A stretch of 46,947 nucleotides of DNA from Chloroflexota bacterium (lineage in GTDB: Bacteria; Chloroflexota; Anaerolineae; Anaerolineales; Villigracilaceae): positions 1 through 46,947 of the forward strand of contig VGNE01000028.1 in NCBI GenBank assembly GCA_016866215.1, written 5' to 3'. A program made the translations under genes and the position numbers. Below the pieces are notes generated by a model. That model did not search any database. It had not been told where the DNA came from and worked only from the letters and a program-made list of their open reading frames with translations. This document shows positions 8,358-14,941 of this stretch, in pieces; the first letter of the stretch is position 1, and every line of letters starts with the position of its first letter.

Positions 8358-9257
8358 TCACACAAGCATCTTTAATCTCTGCGGCAGGATTTCGTATTCG
8401 AAATTTTGTATCCATTCGGGGAATAATTCGCCGTCCGTATGCGCAGGGGAGGGCGTTTCGAGTTTGATGGATATTTTTGTAGCGTCCAACTCGCGCATGC
8501 CTTCCATTTCGACATAATTGCCCTTATCTTCATTGAACGCGCGCGGCAGGGCCTGGAACAGTCCCAGCCGAGTGGCGCGATAACCAAAGGCGAGGGTGAG
8601 TTTTCCATCGAACATATCTGCGTGCGGTGTCATAAAGAAACCGCCTGTGCGCCTGCCATTACCAATTGAGAGCATCGAGAATTTTCCTTTATATTCCCCA
8701 TCATCCCAATGAACTTCTCCGCTCCATTCGGGTTTGTCCATGATCCCTTGTACAGCCGCGACAAGATAGCGGGCTAGGCCTTTTATCCATTTAATTTTTT
8801 CGTGTTTGATGCTGACGTACGGTTCGAGTCCTGCGGCTGAATTATTGACGAAATATTTTCCGTTCAACTTTCCCAAATCAATTAACCTGGTCTTCCCCAT
8901 CGCGATCACCTTTGCCGCCTCATTCAAATCCGTTGGCAAACCCAGTGAATAAACAATGTCATTTGCGGAACCTGTGGGCATGATTCCTAGCGGACCAACT
9001 GCGTCCCGCTCAGACCCCGCCGCCTGCATCAATCCATTTGCCGCTTCGCCTATGGTACCGTCTCCGCCCGCGGCAATAACAGGTGAAAAACCATCCAGCG
9101 CAGCTTGCTTTACGAGTTCGATAATGTGACCTTTGTGTTCGGAAACATCCAGCGCAAAATCCACGCCTGCGGCTTGGAGTGCGGCTTCCACTTCGGGCCA
9201 GCGCGCTTTAGAATTCCAGCGATTCGAATATGGGTTGAGAATTACCTTGGCAGTCAT
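8358..9257 (-). CDS. Diacylglycerol/lipid kinase family protein (YegS/LCB5-like)
   Basis: 299 residues. The DAGK catalytic domain begins at residue 3 with VILNPYSN and carries the nucleotide-binding AAGGDGTIGEAANGL (GGDGT at 64-68) and LGIMPTGSANDIVYSLG (about 91-107). The C-terminal beta-sandwich includes DGKLTLAFGYRATRLGLFQALP. The family phosphorylates diacylglycerol or other membrane lipids at the cytoplasmic face. GGAGG lies 5 nt upstream of the ATG. The start overlaps the EamA transporter stop by 4 bp, so the two are translated together. Confidence 0.88.
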   Translation of the reverse strand: MTAKVILNPYSNRWNSKARWPEVEAALQAAGVDFALDVSEHKGHIIELVKQAALDGFSPVIAAGGDGTIGEAANGLMQAAGSERDAVGPLGIMPTGSANDIVYSLGLPTDLNEAAKVIAMGKTRLIDLGKLNGKYFVNNSAAGLEPYVSIKHEKIKWIKGLARYLVAAVQGIMDKPEWSGEVHWDDGEYKGKFSMLSIGNGRRTGGFFMTPHADMFDGKLTLAFGYRATRLGLFQALPRAFNEDKGNYVEMEGMRELDATKISIKLETPSPAHTDGELFPEWIQNFEYEILPQRLKMLV

Positions 9258-10171
9258 CGGCCCTCCACTAAGTGATTTTTATCCATTGTACCTGAATTCC
9301 ATCCTTTGAATTGAGATAGAACAACTGCAATAAAAATTAGAACGCATCCTGCAATTTGGATGGCGGCAAGATTTTCGTTCAACAAAAACCAGCCCGATAA
9401 TACCGAAAATACAGATTCGAGGCTCAAGATCAATGCGGCGTCTGCGGGAGGGGTGTGCCGCTGTGCCCATATTTGAAGTGTGTAGCACAGGCCAAGCGAG
9501 AAAAATGCAGTGTATGCGATTGCGCCAAACAACGGCCAACTAAATGTCAAAGATGGCTCGGCGAAAACGCCCAAGACTAAATTCAGGATGGCGCATACGA
9601 AGAGTTGTCCCACTGAAAATGGCATGGCTTCATATTTGGATGCATACTTTCCCAGCACAATGACGTGAAATGTCCAAAATATTGCTCCGATCAGTTCAAG
9701 CGCGTCTCCTGGCTGGACCTCGAAACTGCCGCTGGTTGACAGGAGAAATGCTCCCATCCCTGCCAAAGCCACTGCAACGATGGACATCCAATGCGGCTTC
9801 TCGCGCCAAACGATGAACAACGCTACAGGAACCAGCACAACATATAAACTGGTAATGAACCCCGCGTTGCCCGCTGTCGTGGAAACCAGGCCCGCTTGCT
9901 GAAATGCACTTCCGAGAAAAAGCAGAAAACCAGCGGCGAACATCCATTTGTATCCCTCGCGGGAGTAGGTCGGGTTAATAACCCGGCCTTTTAGGCTGGA
10001 AGCCTTACCTACGCGCAGCGCAAGCGGCAAAACTACCAAGGCGGCGAGAAGATAACGCGCTCCATTAAATAGATATACGCTTCCCAATTGACCTGCGACT
10101 CGCTGCGCAACAAAGGCTGAGCCCCAGATCACGGAGACCAGCAGGAGGGTTAGATCTGCTTTGAGTCGCAT
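9254..10171 (-). CDS. EamA/DMT family transporter with in-frame repeat insertion
   Basis: 305 residues, ten predicted helices in two EamA repeats (about 5-140 and 150-290). The first opens with LLLVSVIWGSAFVAQRVA; the second ends FLLNENLAAIQIAGCVLIFIAVVLSQF. Such drug/metabolite exporters move amino acids or small metabolites. Residues about 54-70 (VGKASSLKGRVINPTYS) are encoded by a nested palindrome and replace what is normally a short cytoplasmic loop, so the protein tolerates a mobile-type repeat. It is followed by the lipid kinase with a 4-bp overlap. Substrate unknown. Confidence 0.85.
   Translation of the reverse strand: MRLKADLTLLLVSVIWGSAFVAQRVAGQLGSVYLFNGARYLLAALVVLPLALRVGKASSLKGRVINPTYSREGYKWMFAAGFLLFLGSAFQQAGLVSTTAGNAGFITSLYVVLVPVALFIVWREKPHWMSIVAVALAGMGAFLLSTSGSFEVQPGDALELIGAIFWTFHVIVLGKYASKYEAMPFSVGQLFVCAILNLVLGVFAEPSLTFSWPLFGAIAYTAFFSLGLCYTLQIWAQRHTPPADAALILSLESVFSVLSGWFLLNENLAAIQIAGCVLIFIAVVLSQFKGWNSGTMDKNHLVEGR
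9965..10012. repeat. Nested palindromic repeat inside the EamA gene
   Basis: The 48-bp element is bounded by GTAGGT (9965-9970) and ACCTAC (10007-10012). Inside are two hairpins: CGGGTT-AAT-AACCCG (9971-9985) and AGGCT-GGA-AGCCT (9993-10005). Length is a multiple of three and the frame is kept. The GTAGGTCGGGTTA motif is a known style of dispersed palindrome in many bacterial genomes. Confidence 0.7.
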
Positions 10172-10477
10172 AAATTTTCCAAAGGTGATGGCTGAAAGTT
10201 GAAGGTATTTCGATTAATACCTTGATTCATTTCTTTCTCTATACTCAATACAGAAGCGCAATCATAGCACAAGATTTATTTATCAAACCTTGCCGAAATC
10301 CGGAACAATAGGCAGGGTAGGTTCAGGCAATAAATTTTAGGGAAATTCTGGGAATTCATTTTCATTGATGGTAAAGTACGTGGCGTTTGTCTGCCAGATC
10401 TAGCCCATCAAAAAAAATAACAGGCATGACCCGGCGAATGGTCTTGCCTGTTATGATATTACAACAAATTGGTTTTT
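10172..10477. other. Intergenic stretch, no gene seen
   Basis: 306 bp between the cytochrome and EamA genes, both on the minus strand. It contains the cytochrome terminator (10409-10454) and a small inverted repeat AAGGTATT...AATACCTT (10202-10222) that could be an operator. No credible coding frame. Confidence 0.5.
10409..10454 (-). terminator. Rho-independent terminator of the cytochrome c gene
   Basis: On the minus strand, ATAACAGGCAAGAC pairs with GTCATGCCTGTTAT (13 of 14 positions) around a 10-nt loop. A run of eight T follows (plus-strand A at 10410-10417). It lies 24 bp past the cytochrome stop. Confidence 0.85.
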
Positions 10478-10885
10478 CTACTTGAGCGTGCGAATAAAGG
10501 CAACAGCCTGCCAAATCTGCTCGTCGGTCAGAACACCCTTCCAAGCCACCATGGATGTGCCTTCCTTGCCAGTGTAAATGCGCCAGAACAAATAATCATC
10601 ACCAGCCTTAGCCTGAAGTTCACCAAGATTCTTGGGAGCAGGATCAAGCGCCGCACCGGCAGGTCCGTCACCATGGCCTTGAGGACCGTGGCAGGCTTCA
10701 CAGTTGGTCTTGAAAACCAAGGCACCGGCCGCAGCGGCGTCTGCACCAAGGGGATTGGCCTGACCGGAAAATTCAGAAGGAACAGGCGCCAGAGTGGCAA
10801 CAGCATCCGCACTGCTTCCACCACCGCAGGCAGCCACGACCAGCGCGGTGAAAACTAAAACACCAAACAAAATTTTATTCATCAT
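10478..10885 (-). CDS. Monohaem c-type cytochrome lipoprotein
   Basis: 135 residues. A lipoprotein signal peptide (hydrophobic 4-18, lipobox VVAAC with C20) is followed by a Ser/Ala/Pro linker and a small class I cytochrome c fold. The haem site is C62-E-A-C65-H66, and the likely distal ligand is M112 in GTSMVAWKG. The C-terminal helix EQIWQAVAFIRTLK is typical. It should carry electrons at the outer face of the membrane in respiration. It is alone, with GGAGG before the ATG pair and its own terminator, so it appears to be a single-gene transcript. Confidence 0.9.
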   Translation of the reverse strand: MMNKILFGVLVFTALVVAACGGGSSADAVATLAPVPSEFSGQANPLGADAAAAGALVFKTNCEACHGPQGHGDGPAGAALDPAPKNLGELQAKAGDDYLFWRIYTGKEGTSMVAWKGVLTDEQIWQAVAFIRTLK

Positions 10886-11194
10886 AAACCTCCAGTTATT
10901 ATGTGTATCGAATTGCGCGGTGATTATATCCGCTTAATGAAGTTATTTAGTGTGACTAAAGTTACAAGTTACAGTGTGCACGCAAAACATATCAGGCAAG
11001 TTGCTCCTTGCGCCGTCCTCGGCGCAAGATTTCGACACAGCTGCGCTAGTCAATCTGCCAGATTTATCCTGCAAACGCCGCCGAGGACGGCGGCTGGATC
11101 ATGGGTTACTGAAAGTTACATATTATGATGACGCCAGCACTAATAAAATCTACACATCCATTCCTGACATTTTCGCCTCATGCTATGCTTCAGG
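10886..11194. other. Intergenic region carrying a 14-bp inverted repeat
   Basis: About 309 bp without a convincing gene. It must hold the cytochrome promoter. The notable element is the perfect inverted repeat CGCCGTCCTCGGCG (11011-11024) and CGCCGAGGACGGCG (11079-11092), 54 bp apart. Confidence 0.5.
11011..11092. repeat. Perfect 14-bp inverted repeat with 54-bp spacer
   Basis: Arms 11011-11024 and 11079-11092 are exact reverse complements. Each arm is itself partly self-complementary (CGCCG...CGGCG). This looks like a small dispersed palindromic unit, not a terminator, because no T-run follows. Confidence 0.6.
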
Positions 11195-11401
11195 CTACTC
11201 CTGTTTCCTCGAACTGACCCACCACCCGATAATAACCATCGAAAAGAAGAAGGCAATTCCAAGATACAACAACCATTCAAGTTCCGTATTAGGCCCTGGG
11301 CCGCCTCCGGACAACAAACGAAATGCAAGCATAAATGCCTCCAGAAATTTATTTATGCCAGTTATACGTGAAAAAATGAGGTGTGTCAAATCACGCGGCA
11401 A
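11195..11401 (-). CDS. Small single-pass membrane protein, unknown function
   Basis: 68 residues from a TTG start. Residues about 43-64 (WLLYLGIAFFFSMVIIGWWVSS) form one clear transmembrane helix with a basic tail (RKQE), preceded by a Gly/Pro-rich turn (GGGPGP). The opposite strand shows no competing protein. No family is recognised. There is no strong ribosome site before the TTG; an internal ATG at residue 24 would give a 45-residue version that keeps the helix. It lies between the divergent DUF1684 gene and the cytochrome. Confidence 0.5.
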   Translation of the reverse strand: MPRDLTHLIFSRITGINKFLEAFMLAFRLLSGGGPGPNTELEWLLYLGIAFFFSMVIIGWWVSSRKQE

Positions 11402-11455
11402 AGAGTAAAATTGACCAATCAGACATTTTGATGGAAATTATAGGAAGATAAATAG

Positions 11456-12271
11456 ATGACATCCTACAAAGCCAACATCAATAATCTCCGTGCACAAAGA
11501 GATAGGAATACATCGTCCGATCCGTTACACTGGCTTAATCTGGCAGGCTTATTCTGGCTGGAAGAAGGAGAAAATTCATTTGGGAGCGATCCACAGGACA
11601 AGATCAGCCTCGCGGCTTTTCCTTTGGCTCACTGCGGTATATTCCACCTCAAAGAGGGACTTGTTACTCTCTCGACAGCCAAAGAGGCACCCATCAACGT
11701 TAATGGGGCAATACCTGAAGCCCGCCTGTTACGGACAGATCGCGATAAAGAAACCGACTTAATAAATATAGGTTCGCTTACCATGAAGATCATTATCCGC
11801 GGAGGAGTCCCATTGGTGCGAATTTGGGACAGGGAATCTCCCGTGGGCAGGAATTTCACAGGCTTCCATTATTACCCGGTTAAACCTGAATATCGCGTGA
11901 GTGCAAAATACATCCGTTACGACCCGCCCAAGCCAATAAAGATAATGGAAGTGATCGGAACAGAAATTGACAGCATGTTTTTAGGACAGGCGCAGTTCGC
12001 ATTGAATGGCGTCCATTACACCCTTGAAGCTGAGCAAAGCGGCGGCGAATTGCTTTTCAACTTTACAGATGGAACGAACAAAGATACCACCTACGGCGGC
12101 GGGCGGAAATTCTATTTACCAATCCCGAAGGGCGAGGAGATCATCCTCGATTTCAACCTGACTGAGAATTGGCCCTGCGCCTACACGGCATTTGCAACCT
12201 GTCCCATCCCGCCTAAAGAAAATCACCTGCCCATAAAAATTGAAGCAGGTGAAATGAAATATTCCGAATGA
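11456..12271 (+). CDS. DUF1684 domain protein
   Basis: 271 residues matching the DUF1684 layout: an opening helix with the HWLNLAGLFWLEEGENSFGSD motif (about 24-44) typical of the family, a beta-rich body, and the closing GGRKFYLPIPKGEEIILDFNLTENWPCAYT region with a conserved FATCPIPPKENHLPI. The biochemical function of the family is not established. It is soluble with no signal peptide. AGGAAGA lies about 7 nt before the ATG. Transcription ends in a strong hairpin that overlaps its own stop codon and is shared with the convergent nitroreductase gene. Confidence 0.85.
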   Translation: MTSYKANINNLRAQRDRNTSSDPLHWLNLAGLFWLEEGENSFGSDPQDKISLAAFPLAHCGIFHLKEGLVTLSTAKEAPINVNGAIPEARLLRTDRDKETDLINIGSLTMKIIIRGGVPLVRIWDRESPVGRNFTGFHYYPVKPEYRVSAKYIRYDPPKPIKIMEVIGTEIDSMFLGQAQFALNGVHYTLEAEQSGGELLFNFTDGTNKDTTYGGGRKFYLPIPKGEEIILDFNLTENWPCAYTAFATCPIPPKENHLPIKIEAGEMKYSE

Positions 12272-12320
12272 AAGAAACAGGGCAAGGAGAAGAAAAAACT
12301 CCTTGCCCTGTTTCTTTCAT
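12268..12320. terminator. Bidirectional terminator with perfect 22-bp stem
   Basis: Arms 12268-12289 and 12299-12320 are exact reverse complements around a 9-nt A-rich loop. The left arm contains the TGA stop of the DUF1684 gene (12269-12271). It serves the convergent DUF1684 and nitroreductase genes. Confidence 0.85.
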
Positions 12321-12342
12321 CTTTCTTCTAATAACCTGGATA

Positions 12343-12900
12343 TTATTCCACCCATACTGTTCTATCTTCATATCCCTGCCTCAAGTATGGCTCAGGGAAA
12401 ACATCGGGATAGCCAACATATATAAATCCCACAATATACTGGTCTGCGTCAAAGCCTAAAAATTCCTTCACTTTTGCATCGCGCGCCCATTCGCCCGTGC
12501 GCCAAATCGCGCCGAGACCCAAAGCATTTGCGGCAAGCAAAATGTTTTGACATGCGGCCGAAGCGGCGGAAACATTTTCAATTTCGATGATCCTGGCATC
12601 GGCAGGGTGATCCACGCCAACGGCAATCACCACGGGAGCGCGGAGCGGCAATGCCCGGGTTTTGTCTAAACCCTCCGGCGGCGCGGCAGGATTACGCTCC
12701 GCGAAAGAGGCGGCCATTACGTCGCCCAGTTTTTTTCGCCCATCCCCCGTCAACACGACAAAACGCCAGGGTCTCACTTTATGATGATTGGGAGCCTGCG
12801 CGCCGGCGCTTAAAAGTTTTTCGATCATCTCGCGCGGCAAAGCTTCCTGTTTTAATTTACTGATTGTAAGCCTTCCATGAATTGCTTCAATTACATCCAT
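12343..12900 (-). CDS. Nitroreductase family protein (YdjA-like)
   Basis: 185 residues with the short single-domain nitroreductase layout: MDVIEAIHGRLTISK (the usual IxxRRSxR region is weakened to HGRLTIS), SAGAQAPNHHKVRPWRFVVL (31-50), and ACQNILLAANALGLGAIWRTG (115-135) for FMN binding and dimer contact. The family uses FMN and NAD(P)H to reduce nitro compounds or quinones in the cytoplasm; the physiological substrate is unknown. GGAGG lies 5 nt upstream. It is divergent from the HDAC-like gene over 46 bp. Confidence 0.85.
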   Translation of the reverse strand: MDVIEAIHGRLTISKLKQEALPREMIEKLLSAGAQAPNHHKVRPWRFVVLTGDGRKKLGDVMAASFAERNPAAPPEGLDKTRALPLRAPVVIAVGVDHPADARIIEIENVSAASAACQNILLAANALGLGAIWRTGEWARDAKVKEFLGFDADQYIVGFIYVGYPDVFPEPYLRQGYEDRTVWVE

Positions 12901-12931
12901 CGTTCCTCCGTGCTACACAGACGCTTGCGGG

Positions 12932-12937
12932 TAAAAT
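12932..12937 (+). promoter_or_regulatory. Probable -10 element giving a leaderless HDAC-like transcript
   Basis: TAAAAT ends 9 nt before the ATG at 12947 and no Shine-Dalgarno is present. Transcription would start at or within a few bases of the start codon. Confidence 0.4.
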
Positions 12938-12946
12938 TGTCTTACC

Positions 12947-13996
12947 ATGAAAATATTTTACTCGGAAGAACACCGCAAACATTTTCCACCATTTGAAGTT
13001 TTTGATGGCGGGAAACGCGTGCCGTATTACGAAAACCCCGAACGCATGGATCGGATTTTATCCGCGCTCAAAAAAACAGACTGGGCTGAATTCAGTGAGC
13101 CAAAAGATTTTGGACTCGACCCAATCCTGGCTGTGCATGACAAGGGATACATCAACTTCCTCGCCTCGGCCTGGAGGGAGTGGCTGGCTTCTGACCCTGA
13201 GGTTGCGGCTTCGCCTGAGCAGAATGCCTTCCTGCCGGCAACCTTTGCACTGCGACGCAAGACTCGCGTGCCTAACGCCCTGCTTGGCAAGGCAGGCTAC
13301 TATATCATGGACTTATCCGCCTGCATTGTTGAAGCGACCTATGAAGCCTCACTTGCATCTGTAAATTGTGCATTGAGTGCGGCAGAATTTATTTCATCGT
13401 CCATAGTCAATCGTCAATCATCTGCCTTTGCCCTCTGCCGTCCGCCCGGCCACCACGCAGGCAGGGATTACGCCGGCGGATATTGCTTCATCAACAATGC
13501 CTCTGTTGCAGCAAACTGGCTTTCATCAAAAGGAAAAGCTGCCCTGCTCGATATTGATTATCATGCGGGCAATGGCACTCAGGACATTTTCTACGAACGC
13601 AATGACGTCTTAACTCTGTCGATTCATGGCGACCCGGATTACGAATATCCCCACTACATTGGCTTTGCAGATGAAACTGGCGCAGGTGTCGGACTCGGCT
13701 ATCATAAAAACTATCCACTGCCTGCCGACACAAACGACACGGATTATTTATCCGCGCTGGATGATGCCATCACAATGATAAAAAAATTCGCACCGAAATA
13801 CCTCGTCCTTTCCGCCGGCATGGACATTTTCGACGGCGACCCACTTGGCAAATTCCACGTCACAGGTAATGGAATTGGTGAAATAGGAAAAAGAATCGCC
13901 GAATTAAATTTGCCTGCCGCAATCATCATGGAAGGCGGTTATGCAAATGAGGCGCTTGGTAATAACATGGTCAAATTATTGGAGAATTTCAAATGA
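12947..13996 (+). CDS. Histone deacetylase-like / acetylpolyamine amidohydrolase
   Basis: 349 residues of the arginase/deacetylase fold. Visible active-site parts: the His pair in CRPPGHHAG (H169, H170), zinc ligands D204 and H206 in LLDIDYHAGNG, D293 in AGMDIFDGDPLG, and the glycine-rich MEGGYA end. The N-terminal FYSEEHRKHFPP and ENPERMDRI are characteristic of the acetylpolyamine amidohydrolase branch, which removes acetyl groups from polyamines or small amides. Residues about 150-159 (SSSIVNRQSS) are an insertion encoded by four 7-bp repeat units just ahead of the catalytic strand. The short spacing to a TAAAAT box and lack of a ribosome site suggest leaderless expression. Confidence 0.88.
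   Translation: MKIFYSEEHRKHFPPFEVFDGGKRVPYYENPERMDRILSALKKTDWAEFSEPKDFGLDPILAVHDKGYINFLASAWREWLASDPEVAASPEQNAFLPATFALRRKTRVPNALLGKAGYYIMDLSACIVEATYEASLASVNCALSAAEFISSSIVNRQSSAFALCRPPGHHAGRDYAGGYCFINNASVAANWLSSKGKAALLDIDYHAGNGTQDIFYERNDVLTLSIHGDPDYEYPHYIGFADETGAGVGLGYHKNYPLPADTNDTDYLSALDDAITMIKKFAPKYLVLSAGMDIFDGDPLGKFHVTGNGIGEIGKRIAELNLPAAIIMEGGYANEALGNNMVKLLENFK
13395..13422. repeat. 7-bp-periodic repeat inside the HDAC-like gene
   Basis: CATCGTC-CATAGTC-AATCGTC-AATCATC, four degenerate heptamers in coding sequence just before the catalytic RPPGHH strand. Confidence 0.6.
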
Positions 13997-14009
13997 GAAA
14001 ACGCCTGTT

Positions 14010-14196
14010 CATAATTCGGTCGTGGATGTGGCTGGCGATATCAGCAACATAGACAAAGTCACGCCCAACTTGCAATCCATCGGCTTACACTGTAAAAGAT
14101 GAAGCCGGCTGTCCTGCACCTTCCAACGGTCAGCTATATACAGTTGAAAAACATGGCTGCTCCCAACCGGTGGAAATTCCCTGGCTTGCGCCTTAA
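14010..14196 (+). pseudogene. Possible frameshifted 3' remnant of a secreted-protein gene
   Basis: One frame (14022 onward) reads VDVAGDISNIDKVTPNLQSI. After a +1 shift near 14083 another reads AYTVKDEAGCPAPSNGQLYT and continues to KHGCSQPVEIPWLAP before TAA at 14194. CSQPVEIPWLAP resembles the PWLSVSP opening of BACON/Ig-like domains of secreted proteases. There is no start and no intact frame, so it is at most a relic. Confidence 0.25.
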
Positions 14197-14250
14197 ATCA
14201 CAACACTATACCAAGCTCGGTCATAAATTGCGGTTTTCTGCGACGCGATT

Positions 14251-14363
14251 CGCGGGGCTAAAGCCGCCTGCTCAGTATTATGGAAGCGCTTCGCGCTGGC
14301 CGCTGGCGCGACGAGTCCGCTTTAGCGGACTTCCATGTACTGAGGCAGGGATTCATCCCGCCG
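14251..14363. repeat. Mobile-type palindromic repeat, about 113 bp
   Basis: Imperfect inverted arms (14251-14286 and 14330-14363, sharing CTGC(C)TCAGTA..ATGGAAG) enclose two perfect hairpins: GAAGCGCTTCGC (14284-14295) and GTCCGCT-TT-AGCGGAC (14315-14330). The organisation is that of a non-autonomous MITE or REP-like unit. No coding. Confidence 0.65.
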
Positions 14364-14539
14364 AATCACCATTGAACAAAACCGCAATTGGTTATCGAGC
14401 TTGTCGAGATATTGTCTCCGCGTGCAATATATAAGACAAATTTGAACCGCAAAGACCGCGAAGATCACGAAGAAAATCCATAAAACTTAATGTACTTTGC
14501 GCTCTTTGCGGTAAAAAGGAGGGATGCAGGATAGAGAAA

Positions 14540-14570
14540 TCAAAAGCGGACGCTGATTACGTCCGCTTGA
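14540..14570 (-). terminator. Terminator of the response-regulator gene
   Basis: On the minus strand AAGCGGAC and GTCCGCTT pair around a 9-nt loop (arms 14561-14568 and 14544-14551), followed by TTGATTTC. It lies just beyond the stop at 14573. Confidence 0.65.
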
Positions 14571-14572
14571 TC

Positions 14573-14941
14573 TTAAACCAAGACTCCTGTTTTTTTCAAA
14601 ACGCCTTCCAGCGCATCAATTGTGGCAGGCTTGATCAGCATGGCCTGAGCGCCTCCGCTTAATACTTGTTGGCGCGTCTCGGGTTGGTCATCTGAGGTGA
14701 TGACAATGACCGGCACCTTCATCAGCCGCGGTTCACGGCGGATATATGCCAGCACTTCGGTACCATCCAGGCCGGGCATATTGATATCCAGGCAGACAAA
14801 ACTCGGAGTAAAACTTCCCAAAACAACCATGGCCGGGCTGGAGCCGTAAGCGATGCGCGCAGATAAATCCAATATTTTCAACATTTGTTGTAAAGCATCG
14901 GCGGTCTGCCGATTATCGTCAATAATTAATCCTTCCGACAT
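14573..14941 (-). CDS. Single-domain response regulator (CheY-like)
   Basis: 122 residues, a receiver domain only. Acidic pair D8-D9 in LIIDDNR, phospho-acceptor D52 in CLDINMPGLDG, the Thr of VIVITSDD, and the Lys of MLIKPA are all present, so it should be phosphorylatable. There is no output domain; it must act by protein contact. Its ATG follows the stop of the moeA-like gene with no gap, and its GGAGG lies within the end of that gene, so the two are one transcript. No kinase is adjacent. A link to molybdenum metabolism is positional only. Confidence 0.88.
   Translation of the reverse strand: MSEGLIIDDNRQTADALQQMLKILDLSARIAYGSSPAMVVLGSFTPSFVCLDINMPGLDGTEVLAYIRREPRLMKVPVIVITSDDQPETRQQVLSGGAQAMLIKPATIDALEGVLKKTGVLV

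Larger units (their letters stand above)
13997..14572. other. Long intergenic stretch with repeats and a possible gene remnant
   Basis: 576 bp with no intact gene. In order: a possible decayed coding remnant (14010-14196), a mobile-type palindromic repeat (14251-14363), an AACCGCAAAG...CTTTGCGGT inverted repeat (14442-14512), and the terminator of the response-regulator gene. Confidence 0.55.

Noticed and set aside
8191-8415. Minus-strand frame (74 aa) between the GNAT and lipid kinase genes
   Set aside because: Overlaps the ends of both confident genes and lacks protein-like composition or a ribosome site.
12268-12459. Plus-strand frame starting at the DUF1684 stop
   Set aside because: It is translated terminator hairpin followed by antisense of the nitroreductase gene.
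14099-14434. Plus-strand open frame (111 aa) in the gap after the HDAC-like gene
   Set aside because: It runs across palindromic repeat DNA and its sequence is low in protein character.
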